Positions 23,714-37,350 of a stretch of DNA of 64,000 nt are shown piece after piece. Source of the stretch: Simmondsia chinensis. Its lineage: Eukaryota; Streptophyta; Magnoliopsida; Caryophyllales; Simmondsiaceae. Positions within the stretch are counted from its first letter, which is position 1. Every line of letters begins with the position of its first letter. A program made the translations under genes and the position numbers. Location of the stretch: assembly GCA_018398585.1 (NCBI GenBank), contig JAGTTD010000001.1:18617750-18681749 (forward strand). Direction: 5' to 3'. Under the pieces are notes generated by a model. It saw nothing but the letters and a program-made list of their open reading frames with translations. It was not told the DNA's origin and ran no database searches.

Positions 23714-26700
23714 AAATCAATTTGTGTTGGTGCGTTTCAAGTAATCAGTGGCGTATGATCAATCATACACCGTGTATGATAGGTTTTAGAGGTGTGAAAT
23801 CAACTTGTTTTGCTGTGTTTCAAGTAATTAGTGGTGTATGATCAATCACAGATCGTGTATGAGTCGGTTTAATGGTGTAAAATCAACATGTGTTGTTGTG
23901 TTTAAAGTAATTAGTGGTGTATGATCAATCATGCACCGTGTATGATGGGTCTTAATGGTAGAAAATCATCCTGTCTAGACGTGTTTCCAGAAATTTGTGG
24001 TGTATGATCAATCACACATCGTGTATAATAGGTTTTAATGGTGTAAAATGACCATGAGTTGGTGTGTTTCAAGCACTTAATAGTGTATGATCGATCATGC
24101 ATCGTGTATGATAGGTTTTAAGGGTGTAAAATCAACTTGTTTAGGAGTGTTTCAAGTAATTAGCTGCGTATGATTAATCATACACCGTGTATGATAGGGT
24201 TTAATAGTGTAAAATCATCTTCTCTAGGTGAATTTCAAGAAATTAGTGGTGTATGATCAATCACACATCGGATATGATAGGTTTTAATGGTGTCAAATCA
24301 ACTTGTGTTGGCGTGTTTCAAGAAATTAGTGGTGTGTGATCAATCATGCACCGTGTATGATAGGTTTTAACGGCGTGAAATCCACTTGTACAGGTGTGTT
24401 TTAAGTCATTAGTGGTGTATGATCAATCATACACCCTGTATGATAGGTTTTAATATTTTAAAATCAATTTGCACTGATGTATTTCTAGTAATTCGCAGTG
24501 TATGACCTATCATACACCATGCATGATAGATTTTAATGGTGTAAAATCAACTTGCATAGGTGTGTTTCAAGTAATTACTGGTGTATGCTAAATCATACAC
24601 TGTGTATGATCCGTTTTAATAGTGTGAAATCAACTTGTATTAGTGTTTTTCAATTAATTAGCAGTGTATGAACAATCGTACACCGTGTACGATAGGTTTT
24701 AATGGTGTTAAATCCACTTATATAGGTGTGTTTCAAGAAATTAATGGGGTATGATCAATCATACACCGTGTATGATAGGTTTTAATGGTGTGAAATCAAC
24801 TTGTATAGGTGTGTTTCAAGTAATTAGTTGTGTATGATCAATAATACACCATGTATGATTGGTTTTAATGGTGTAAAATAACCATGAGTTGGAGTGTTTC
24901 AAGTAATTAGGGGTGTATGATCAATCATACACCGTGTATGATAGGTTTTAATGATTTAAAATCAACTTGTGTTGGTGTGTTTCAAGTAATTAGGGGTGTA
25001 TGATCAATCATACACCGTGTATGATTGGTTTTAATGGTGTGAAACCAATTTGCATAGGTGCGTTTGAAGTAATTAGTGGTGTATGATCAATCATACACCG
25101 TGCATGATTGGTTTTAATGGTTTGAAATCATCTTGTGTTGGTGTTTTTCAAGTAATTAGGGGTGTATGATCAATCATACACCGTGTATGATTAGTTTTAA
25201 TGGTGTGAAATCAACTTGTATAGGTGTGTTTCAGGGAATTAGTGGTGTATGATCAATCATACACCGTATATGAAAGGTTTTAATGGTGTAAAATCAATTT
25301 GTATAGGAGCGTTTCAAGTAATTAGTGCTGTATGATCAATCATAAACCGTGCATAATTGGTCTTAATGGTGTGAAATCAACTTGTATAAGTCTGTTTCAA
25401 GTAATTAGCGGTGTATGATCAATCATACACCATGCATGATTGGTTTTAATGGTGTGAAATCAACTTGTATAGGTGTGTTCCAAGTAATTTGTCCTGTATG
25501 ATCAATCATACACTGTGTATAATAGGTTTCAGTGGTGTGAAATCAACTTGTATAGGCGTGTTTCAAGTAATTATCGGTGTACGATCAGACTTACACAGTG
25601 TGTGATTGGTTTTAATGGTGTGAAATCATTTTGTATAGGTGTGTTTCAAGTAATTAGGGGTGTATGATCAATCATACACCGTGTATGGTAGGTTTTAAGG
25701 GGTAAAATCATCTTCCCTAGGTGCGTTTCAAGAAATTAGTGATGTGTGATCAATCACACAATGGGTATGATAGATTTTAATGGTGTTAAATCAACTTGTG
25801 TTGGCGTGTCTCAGGAAATTAGTGGTGTGTGATCAATCACACATCGTGTATAATAGGTTTTAATGGTGTAAAATAACCATGAGTTGGTGTGTTTCAAGTA
25901 ATTAGGGGAGTATGATCAATCATAAACCGTGTATGATAGGTTTTAATGGTTTGAAATCAACTTGTGTTGGTGTGTTTCAAGTAATTAGGGGTATATGATC
26001 AATCATACACCGTGTATGATTCGTTTTAATGGTGTGAAATCAACTTGTATAGGTGTGTTTCAAGTAATTAGTGCTGTATGATCAATCATAAACCCTGCAT
26101 GATTGGTCCTAATGGTGTGAAATCAACTTGTATAAGTCTGTTTCAAGTAATTAGCGGTGTATGATCAATCATACACCATGCATGATCGGTTTTAATGGTG
26201 TGAAATCAACTTGTATAGGTCTGTTTCAAGTAATTAGTCCTGTATGATCAATCATACACCGTGTATAATAGGTTTTAGTGGTGTGAAATCAACTTGTATA
26301 GGCGTGTTTCAAGTAATTAGTTGTGTATGATTAATCATACACGTGCATGATAGGGTTTAGTGGTGTAAAATCATCTTCTCTAGGTACGTTTCAAGAAATT
26401 AGTGGTGTATGATCAATCGCACATCGGGTATGATAGGTTTTAATGGTGTTAAATCAACTTGTGTTGGCGTGTTTCAAGAAATTAGTGGTCTGTGATCAAT
26501 CATACACCATGTATGAATGGTTTTAACGGCGTGAAATCCACCTGTGTAGGTGTGTTTCAAGTCATTAGGGGTGTATGATCAATCATACATCATGTATTAT
26601 TTGTTTTAATGGTGTGAAATCGACTTGTATGGGTTTGTTTCAAGTAATTAGTGGCGTATGAACAATCATACACCCTGTATGGTAGGTTTTAATGGTGTAA

Positions 26701-29700
26701 ATTCAAGTTGTATTGATGTGTTTCAAGTAATTAGCAGTGTATGACCTATCATACACCGTGTACGATAGATTTTAATGGTGTAAAATCAACTTGCATAGGT
26801 GTGTTTCAAGTAATTACTGGTGTATGCTCAATCATACACCGTGTGTGATCCGTTTTAATAGTGTGAAATCAACTGGTACTAGTGTTTTTCAAGTAATTAG
26901 CGGTGTATGAACAATCGTACACCGTGTATGATAGGTTTTAATGGTGTTAAATCAACTTGTATAGGCGTGTTTCAAGAAATTAAGGGTGTGTGATCAATTA
27001 TACAACGTGTATGATAGGTTTTAAAGGTGTGAAATCAAATTGTATAGGTGTGTTTCAAGTAATTAGTTGTGTATGATCAATAATACACCGTGTATGATTG
27101 GTTTTAATGGTGTAAAATAACCATGAGTTGGTGTGTTTCAAGTAATTAGGGGTGTATGATCAATCATACACCGTGTATGATAGGTTTTAATGGTTTGAAA
27201 TCAACTTGTGTTGGTGTGTTTCAAGTAATTAGGGGTGTATGATCAATCATACACCGTGTATGATTGGTTTTAATGGTGTGAAACCAATTTGCATAGGTGT
27301 GTTTGAAGTAATTAGTGGTGTATGATCAATCATACACCGTGCATGATAGGTTTTAATGGTTTGAAATCAACTTGTGTTGGTGTTTTTCAAGAAATTAGGG
27401 GTGTATGATCAATCATACACCGTGTATGATTAGATTTAATAGTGTGAAATGAACTTGTATAGGTGTATTTCAGGGAATTAGTGGTATATGATCAATCAAA
27501 CACCGCATATGATAGGTTTTAATGGTGTAAAATCAACTTGTATAGGTGCGTTTCAAGTAATTAGTGCTGTATGATCAATCATAAACCGTGCATGATTGGT
27601 CTTAATGGTGTGAAATCAACTTGTATAGGTGTGTTTCAAGTAATTAGTCCTATATGATCAATCATACACTGTGTATAATAGGTTTCAGTGGTGTCAAATC
27701 AACTTGTATAGGCGTGTTTCAAGTAATTAGTGGTATATGATCATACACCGTATATGATAGGTTTTGATGGTGTAAAATCAACTTGTATAGGTGCGTTTCA
27801 AGTAATTGGTGCTGTATGATCAGTCATAAACCGTGCATGATTGGTCTTAATGGTGTGAAATCAACTTGTATAATTTTGTTTCAAGTAATTAGCGGTGTAT
27901 GATCAATCATACACCATGCATGATTGGTTTTAATGGTGTGAAATCCACTTGTATAGGTGTGTTTCAAGTAATTAGTCCTGTCTGATCAATCATACACTGT
28001 GTATAATAGGTTTCAGTGGTGTGAAATCAGCTGGTATAGGCGTGTTTCAAGTAATTAGTGGTGTATGATAAAACTTACACAGTGCGTGATTGGTTTTAAT
28101 GGTGTGAAATCAATTTGTATAGGTGTGTTTCAAGTAATTAGGGGTGTATGATCAATCATACACCGTATATGGTAGGTTTTATGGTGTAAAATCATCTTCT
28201 GTAGGTGCGTTTCAAGAAATTAGTGATGTGTGATCAATCACACATTGGGTATGATAGATTTTAATGGTGTTAAATCAACTTGTGTTGGTGTGTGTCCGGA
28301 AATTAGTGGTGTGTGATCAATCACACATCGTGTATAACAGGATTTAATGGTGTAAAATGACCATGAGTTGGTGTGTTTCAAGTAATTAGCGGTGTATGAT
28401 CAATCATAAACCGTGTATGATAGGTTTTAATGGTGTAAAATAACCTTGTATTGGTGTGTTTCAAGTAATTAGGGGTGTATGATCAATCATACACCGTGTA
28501 TGATTCGTTTTAATGGTGTGAAATGAACTTGTATTGGTGTGTTTCAAGTAATTAGTGGTATATGATCAATCATATAGCGTGTATGATAGGTTTTAATGGT
28601 GTAAAATCAAACTGTATTGGTGTGTTTCAAGTACTTAATAGTGTATGATCAATCATGCATCGTGTATGATAGGTTTTGAGGGTGTAAAATCAACTTGTAT
28701 AGGAGTGTTTCAAGTAATTAGTTGTGTATGATTAATCGTACACCGTGTATGATAGGGTTTAATTGTGTAAAATCATCTTCTCTAGGTGCGTTTCAAGAAA
28801 TTAGCGGTGTATGATCAATCACACATCAGGTATGATTGGTTTGAATGGTGTTAAATCAACTTGTGTTGGCGTGGTTCAAGAAATTAGTGGTGTGTGATCA
28901 ATCATGCACCGTGAATGATAGCTTTTAACGGCGTGAAATCCACTTGTATAGGTGTGTTTCAAGTAATTAGTGGTGTATGATAGGTTTTAATGGTGTAAAA
29001 TCAAGTTGTATTGATGTATTTCAAGTAATTAGTAGTGTATGACCGATCATACACCGTGTATGATAGATTTTAATGGTGTAAAATCAACTTGCATAGGTGT
29101 GTTTCAAGTAATTACTAGTGTATGCTCAATCATACACCGTGTATGATCTGTTTTAATAGTGTGAAATCAACTTGTATTAGTGTTTTTCAAGTAATTAGCG
29201 GTGTATGAACAATCGTACACCGTGTATGATAGGTTTTAATGGTGTTAGTCAACTTGTATAGGTGTGTTTCAAGAAATTAATGGTGTGTGATCAATCATAC
29301 AACGTGTATGATAGGTTTTAATGGTGTAAAATCAACTCGTATAGGTGTGTTTCAAGTAATTAGTTGTGTATGATAGGTTTGGGTGGCGTAAACTCATCTT
29401 GTCTAGGTGCGTTTCAAGAAATTAATGGTGTATGATCAATCATACACCGTGTATGCTAGGTTTTAATGGTGTAAAATCATATTGTCTAGGTGTGTTTCAA
29501 GAAATTAGAGATGTATGATCAATCACACGTAATGTATGATAGTTTTTAATGGTGTTAAATAACCTTGTGTTGGTGTGTTTCAGGTAATTAGTGGCGTACG
29601 ATCAATCATATACCGTGCATGATAGGTTTTAGTGGTGTAAAATCAACTTATATAGGTTTGTTTCAAGTAATTAGTGGTGGATGCTCAATCATACACCTTG

Positions 29701-31030
29701 TATGATCTGTTTTAGTGGTTTGAAATCAACTTGTATAGGTGTGTTTCAAGTAAATAGTGGTGTATGATCAATCGTACACCGTATATGATAGGTTTTAATG
29801 GTTTGAAATCAACTTGTATAGGTGTGTTTCAAGTAAATAGTGGTGTATGCTCAATAACACACCATTTATGATTGGTTTTAATGGAGTGAAATCAGCTTGT
29901 ATAGGTGTGTTTCAAGTAATTAGTGGTGTATGATAAATCATACACTGTGTATGATAGGTTTTCATGGTGTGAAATCAACTTGTATAGGTGTGTTTCAAGT
30001 AATTTGTGGTGTATGATCAATCATACACCATGTACGGTTGGTTTTAATGGTGTGAAATCAACGTGTATAGGTGTGTTTCAAGTAATTAGTGCTGTATGAT
30101 TAATCATACACCATGTACAATAGGTTTCAGTGGTGTGAAATCAACTTGTATAGCATGTTTCAAGTAATTAGGGGTGTATGATCAATCATACACCGTGTAT
30201 GATTTGTTTTAAGGGTGTGAAACCAATTTGTATAAGTGTGTTTCAAGTAATTAGTGGTGTATGATCAATCATACACCGTGTATGATAGGTTGTAATGGTG
30301 TAAAATCATCTTGTCTAGGTGGGTTTTAAGAAAAATGCGGTGTATGATCAATCACACGTCGTGTATGAAAGGTTTTAATGGTGTAAAATAACCTTGCGTT
30401 GGTGTGTTTCAAGTAATTAGTGGTGTATGGTCAATCGTACACCGTGTATGATCCGTTTTAATGGTGTGATATCGACTTGTATAGGTGTGTTTCAAGTAAT
30501 TAGTCATGTATGATCAATTATACACTGTGTATAATCGGTTTTAGTGGTGTGAAATCAACTTGTATAGGCGTGTTTCAAGTAATTAGTGGTGTATGATCAA
30601 ACATACACCGTGTGTGATTGGTTTTAATAGTGTGAAATCAATTTGTATAGGTGCGTTTCCAGTAATTAGTGGTGGATGATCAATGATACAACGTGTATGA
30701 TTGGTTTTAATGGTGTGAAATAGCCATGAGTTGGTGTGTTTCAAGTAATTAGGGGTGTATGATCAATCATACACCATGTATGATAGGTTTTAATAGTTTG
30801 AAATCTACTTGTGTTGGTGTGTTTCAAGTAATTAGGGGTGTATGATAAATCATACACCGTGTATGATTGGTTTTAATGGTGTGAAACCAATTTGCGTGGG
30901 TGTGTTTGAAGTAATTAGTGGTGTATGATCAATCATACACCGTGCATGATAGGTTTTAATTGTTTGAAATCAACTAGTGTTGGTGTTTTTCAAGTAATTA
31001 GGGGTATATAATCAATCATACACCGTGTAT

Positions 31031-32530
31031 GATTAGTTTTAATGGTGTGAAATCAACTTGTATAGGTGTGTTTCAGGGAATTAGTGGTGTATGATCAATC
31101 GTACACCGTATATGATAGATTTTAATGGTGTAAAATCAACTTGTATAGGTGCGTTTCAAGCATTTAGTGCTGTATGATCAATCATAAACCCTGCATGATT
31201 GGTCTTAATAGTGTGAAATCAACTTGTGTAGGTGTGTTTCAAGTAATTAGGGGTGTATGATCAATCATACACCGTGTACGATTCGTTTTAATGGTGTGAA
31301 ATCAACTTGTATAGGTGTGTTTCAAGTAATTAGTGCTGTATGATCAATCATAAACCCTGCATGATTGGCCTTAGTGGTGTGAAATCAACTTGTATAAGTC
31401 TGTTTCAAGTAATTAGCGGTGTATGATCAATCATACACCATGCATGATTGGTTTTGATGGCGTGAAATCAACTTGTATAGGTGTGTTTCAAGTAATTAGT
31501 CCTGTATGATCAATCATACACCGTGTATAATAGGTTTTAGTGGCGTGAAATCAACTTGTATAGGCGTGTTTCACGTAATTAGTTGTGTATGATTAATCAT
31601 ACACCGTGTATGATAGGGTTTAGTGGTGTAAAATCATCTTCTCTAGGTGCGTTTCAAGAAATTAGTGGTGTATGATCAATCACACATTGGGTATGATAGG
31701 TTTTAATGGTGTTAAATCAACTTGTGTTGGCGTGTTTCAAGAAATTAGTGGTGTGTGATCAATCATGAACCAGGTTTGAGTGGTTTTAACGGCGTGAAAT
31801 CCACCTGTGCAGGTGTGTTTCAAGTCATCAGTGGTGTATGATCAATCATACACCATGCATGATAGGTTTTAATGGTGTTAAATCAACTTGTATAGGTGTG
31901 TTTCAAGAAATTAATGGTGTATGATCAATCATACACCGTGTATGATAGGTTTTGATGGTGTGAAATCAACTTGTATAGGCGTGTTTAAAGTAATTAGTTG
32001 TGTATGATCAATAATACACCATGTATGATTGGTTTTAATGGTGTAAAATAACCATGAGTTGGTGTGTTTCAAGTAATTAGGGGTGTATGATCAATCATAC
32101 ACCGTGTATGATAGGTTTTGATGGTTTGAAATCAACTTGTGTTGGTGTGTTTCTAGTAATTAGGGGTGTATGATCAATCATACACCGTGTATGATTGGTT
32201 TTAATGGTGTGAAACCAATTTGTATAGGTGTGTTTGAAGTAATTAGTGGTGTACGACCAATCATACACCATGCATGATAGATTTTAATGGTTTGAAATCA
32301 ACTTGTGTTGGTGTTTTTCAAGTAATTGGGGGTGTATGATCAATCATACACCGTGTATGATTAGATTTTATGGTGTGAAATCAACTTGTATAGGTGTGTT
32401 TCAGGGAATTAGTGGTGTATGATCAATCATACACCGTATATGATAGGTTTTGATGGTGTAAACTCAACTTGTATAGGTGCGTTTCAAGTAATTAGTGCTG
32501 TATGATCAATCATAAACCGTGCATGATTGG
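31031..32530 (+). repeat. Segment later repeated at 36009-37350
   Basis: The GTCCTGTATG unit at 31501 recurs at 36313, 4,812 bp downstream (58 x 83 minus 2), with the same succession of following units: GGGTTTAGTGG, GTTAAATC, AAGAAATTAATGG, AACCATGAG, GAAACCAATTTG and CAGGGAATTAG. Upstream of 31501 the first copy has a different number of units, since GATTAGTTTTAATGG is at 31031 and 36009 (offset 4,978, two units more). The match is lost after about 32530, where the second copy has an extra unit. Confidence 0.7.
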
Positions 32531-33239
32531 TCTTAATGGTGTGAAATCAACTTGTATAGGTGTGTTTCAAGTAATTAGTCCTGTATGATCAATCATACAC
32601 TGTGTATAATAGGTTTCAGTGGTGTGAAATCAACTTGTATAGGCGTGTTTCAAATATTTAGTGGCGTATGATCAAACTTACACCGTGTATGATAGGTTTT
32701 AATGGTGTTAAACCAACTTGTATAGGTGTCTTTCAAGAAATTAATGGTGTATGATCAATCATATGCCGTGTATGATAGGTTTTAGTGGTGTGAAATCAAC
32801 TTGTAAGGGTGTGTTTAAAGTAATTAGTTGTGTATGATCAATAATACACCGTGTATGATTGGTTTTAATGGTGTAAAATAACCATGAGTTGGTGTGTTTC
32901 AAGTAAGTAGGGGTGTATGATCAATCATACACCGTGTATGATAGGTTTTAACGGTTTGAAATCAACTTGTGTTGGTGTGTTTCAAGTAATTAGGGGTGTA
33001 TGATCAATCATACACCGTGTATGATTGGTTTTAATGGTGTGAAACCAATTTGCAAAGGTGTGTTTGAAGTAGTTAGTGGTGTATGATCAATCATACACCA
33101 TGCATGATAGGTTTTAATGGTTTGAAATCAACTCGTGTTGGTGTTTTTCAAGTAATTAGGGGTGTATGAGCAATCATACACCGTGTATGATTAGTTTTAA
33201 TGGTGTGAAATCAACTTGTATAGGTGTGTTTCAGGGAAT

Positions 33240-35995
33240 TAGTGGTGTATGATCAATCATACACCGTATATGATAGGTTTTGATGGTGTAAAATCAACTT
33301 CTATAGGTGCGTTTCAAGTAATTAGTGCTGTATGATCAATCATAAACCGTGCATGATTGGTCTTAATGGTGTGAAATCAACTTGTATAAGTCTGTTTCAA
33401 GTAATTAGCGGTGTATGATCAATCATACACCATGCATGATTGGTTTTATTGGTGTGAAATCAACTTGTATAGGTGTGTTTCAAGTAATTAGTCCAGTATG
33501 ATCAGTCATACACTGTGTATAATAGGTTTCAGTGGTGTGAAATCAACTTGTATAGGCGTGTCTCAAGTAATTACTAGTGTATGATCAAACTTACACCGTG
33601 TGTGATTGGTTTTAATGGTGTGAAATCAATTTGTGTAGGTGTGTTTCAAGTAATGAGGGGTGTATGATCAATCATACACCATGCACGATAGGTTTTAATG
33701 GTTTGAAATCAACTTGTGTTGGTGTTTTTCAAGTAATTAGGGGTGTATGATCAATCATACACCATGTATGATTAGTTTTAATGGTGAGAAATCAACTTGT
33801 ACAGGTGTGTTTCAGGGAATTAGTGGTGTATGATCAATCATAAACCGTATATGATAGGTTTTGATGGTGTCAAATCAACTTGTATAGGTGCGTTTCAAGT
33901 TATTAGTGCTGTATGATCAATCATAAACCATGCATGATTGGTCTTAATGGTGTGAAATCAACTTGTATAAGTCTGTTTCAAGTAATGAGTGGTGTATGAT
34001 CAATCATACACCGTGCATGATTGGTTTTAATGGTGTGAAATCAACTTGTATAGGTGTGTTTCAAGTAATTAGTCCTGTCTGATCAATCATACACTGTATA
34101 TAATAGGTTTCAGTGGTGTGAAATCAACTTGTATAGGCATGTTTCAAGTAATTAGTGGTGTATGATAAAACTTACCCCGTGCGTGATTGGTTTTAATGGT
34201 GTGAAATCAATTTGTATAAGTGTGTTTCAAGTAATTAGGGGTGTATGATCAATCATACACCGTATATGGTAGGTTTTAAGGTGTAAAAACATCTTCTGTA
34301 GGTGCGTTTCAAGAAATTAGTGATGTGCGATCAATCACACATTGGGTATGATAGATTTTAATGGTGTTAAATCAACTTGTGTTGGTGTGTTTCAGGAAAT
34401 TAGTGTGTGTGATCAATCACACATCGTGTACAATAGGTTTTAATGGTGTAAAATAACCATGAGTTGGTGTGTTTCAAGTAATTAGCGGTGTATGATCAAT
34501 CATAAACCGTGTATGATAGGTTTTAATGGTTTGAAATCAACTTGTGTTGGTGTGTTTCAAGTAATTAGGGGTGTATGATCAATCAAACACCGTGTATGAT
34601 TCGTTTTAATTGTGTGAAATCAACTTGTATTGGTGTGTTTCAAGTAATTAGTGGTATATGATCAATCATATAGCGTGTATGATAGGTTTTAAGGGTGTAA
34701 AATCAAATTGTATTGGTGTGTTTCAAGTACTTAATAGTGTATGATCAATCGTGCATCGTGTATGATGGGTTTTAAGGGTGTAAAATCAACTTGTATAGGA
34801 GTGTTTCAAGTAATTAGTTGTGTATGATTAATCATACACCGTGTATGATAGGGTTTAATAGTGTAAAATCATCTTCTCTAGGTGCGTTTCGAGAAATTAG
34901 TGGTGTATGATCAATCACACATCAGGTATGATAGGTTTTAATGGTGTTAAATCGACTTGTGTTGGCGTGGTTCAAGAAATTAGTGGTGTGTGATCAATCA
35001 TGCACCGTGAATGATAGGTTTTAACGGCATGAAATCCACTTGTATAGGTGTGTTTCAAGTCATTAGTGGTGTATGATCAATCATACACCGTATATGATAG
35101 GTTTTTATTGTGTAAAATCAACTTGTATAGCTGCGTTTCAAGTAATTAGTGCTGTATGATCAATCATAAACCGTGCATGATTGGTCTTAATGGCGTGAAA
35201 TCAACTTGTATAAGTCTGTTTCAAGTAATTAGCGGTGTATGATCAATCATACACCATGCATGATTGGATTTATTGGTGTGAAATCAACTTGTATAGGTGT
35301 GTTTCAGGCAATTAGTCCTGTATGATCAGTCATACACTGTGTATAATAGGTTTCAGTGGTGTGAAATCAACTTGTATAGGCGTGTTTCAAGTAATTACTG
35401 GTGTATGATCAAACTTACACCGTGTGCGACTGGTTTTAATGGTGTGAAATAAATTTGTGTAGGTGTGTTTCAAGTAATTAGGGGTGTATGATCAATCATA
35501 CACCATGCACGATCGGTTTTAATGGTTTGAAATCAACTTGTGTTGGTGCATTTCAAGTAATTAGGGGTGTATGATCAATCATACACCGTGTATGATTACT
35601 TTTAATGGTGTGAAATCAACTTGTATAGGTGTGTTTCAGGGAATTAGTGGTGTATGATCAATCATACACCGTATATGATAGGTTTTGATGGTGTCAAATC
35701 AACTTGTATAGGTGCGTTTCAAGTTATTAGTGCTGTATGATCAATCATAAACCCTGCATGATTGGTCTTAATGGGGTGAAATCAACTTGTATAAGTCTGT
35801 TTCAAGTAATGAGCGGTGTATGATCAATCATACACCATGCATGATTAGTTTTAATGGTGTGAAATCAACTTGTATAGGTGTGTTTCAAGTAATGAGTCCT
35901 GTATGATCAATCATACACTGTGTATAATAGGTTTCAGTGGTGTGAAATCAACTTGTATAGGCGTGTTTCAAGTAATTAGTGGTGTACTATCAAAC
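33240..35995 (+). repeat. 1,824-bp (22-unit) tandem duplication, second copy partial
   Basis: ACCGTATATG at 33263 recurs at 35087, and the ATGCACGAT unit at 33681 recurs at 35505. Both offsets are 1,824 bp (22 x 83 minus 2). The full copy is about 33240-35063 and the partial one about 35064-35995, after which the sequence switches to the counterpart of 31031. The switch is visible at about 35990-36008, where a unit starting like the CAAACTTACACC type continues as the GATTAG type. Confidence 0.7.
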
Positions 35996-36008
35996 TTACA
36001 CCGTGTAT

Positions 36009-37350
36009 GATTAGTTTTAATGGTGTGAAATTAACTTGTATAGGTGTGTTTCAGGGAATTAGTGGTGTATGATCAACCATACACCGCATATGATAGATTT
36101 TAATGGTGTAAAATCAACTTGTATAGGTGCGTTTCAAGCAATTAGTGCTGTATGATCCATCATAAACCCTGCATGATTGGCCTTAATGGTGTGAAATCAA
36201 CTTGTATAAGTCTGTTTCAAGTAATTAGCGGTGTATGATCAATCATACACCATGCATGATTGGTTTTAATGGTGTGAAATCGACTTGTATAGGTGTGTTT
36301 CAAGTAATTAGTCCTGTATGATCAATCATACACCGCGTATAATAGGTTTTAGCGGTGTGAAATCAACTTGTATAGGCGTGTTTCAAGTAATTAGTTGTGT
36401 ATGATTAATCATACACCGTGTATGATAGGGTTTAGTGGTGTAAAATCATCTTCCCTAGGTGCGTTTCAAGAAATTAGTGGTGTATGATCAATCACACATC
36501 GGGTATGATAGGTTTTAATGGTGTTAAATCAACTTGAGTGGGCGTGTTTCAAGAAATTAGTGGTGTGTGATCAATCATGCACCAGGTATGAATGGTTTTA
36601 ACGGCGTGAAATCCACCAGTGTAGGTGTGTTTCAAGTCATTAGTGGTGTATGATCAATCATACACCATGTATGATAGGTTTTAATGGTGTTAAATCAACT
36701 TGTATAGGTGTGTTTCAAGAAATTAATGGTGTATGATCAATCATACACCGTGTATGATAGGTTTTAATGGTGTGAAATCAACTTGTATGGGTGTGTTTCC
36801 AGTAATTAGTTGTGTATGATCAATAATACAACGTGTATGATTGGTTTTAATGGTGTGAAATAACCATGAGTTGGTGTGTTTCAAGTAATATAGGGTGTAT
36901 GATCAATCATACACCGTGTATGATAGGTTTTAATGGTTTGAAATCAACTTGTGTTGGTGTGTTTCAAGTAATTAGGGGTGTATGATCAATCATACACCGT
37001 GTATGATAGGTTTTAATGGCGTGAAACCAATTTGCGTGGGAGTGTTTAAGGTAATTAGTGGTTTATGATCAGTCATACACCATGCATGATAGGTTTTAAT
37101 GGTTTGAAATCAACTTATGTTGGTGTTTTTCCAGTAATTAGGGGTGTATGATCAATCATACACCGTGTATGATTAGTTCTAATGGTGTGAAATCAACGTG
37201 TATAGGTGTGTTTCAGGGAATTAGTGGTGTATGATCAATCATACACCGTATATGATAGGTTTTAATGGTGTAAAATCAACTTGTACAGGTGCGTTTCAAG
37301 TAATTAGTGCTGTATGATCAATCATAAACCCTGCATGATTGGTCTTAATG
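36009..37350 (+). repeat. Second copy of the 31.0-32.5 kb segment
   Basis: It follows the unit order of 31031-32530 at an offset of 4,812 bp over most of its length. It diverges near 37340, where GTATAAGTCTG replaces GTATAGGTGTG and an additional unit is present. A further GTCCTGTA unit at 37475 lies 1,162 bp (14 units) after the one at 36313. Confidence 0.7.

Larger units (their letters stand above)
20279..31030 (+). repeat. Mosaic satellite segment, irregular order
   Basis: This is satellite of the same unit, but no single higher-order period holds throughout. Partial echoes are visible. A GATGTGTTTC unit at 20860 matches 16771 (offset 4,089). A GGTAGGTTTT unit at 25687 returns at 28171 (2,484 bp, close to 30 units). 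Units with CATAAACCGTGCATG and GTCCTGTATG recur from about 25.3 kb. The order suggests patches copied from several sources, then overlaid. No gene, RNA gene or foreign insertion was recognised. Confidence 0.7.
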
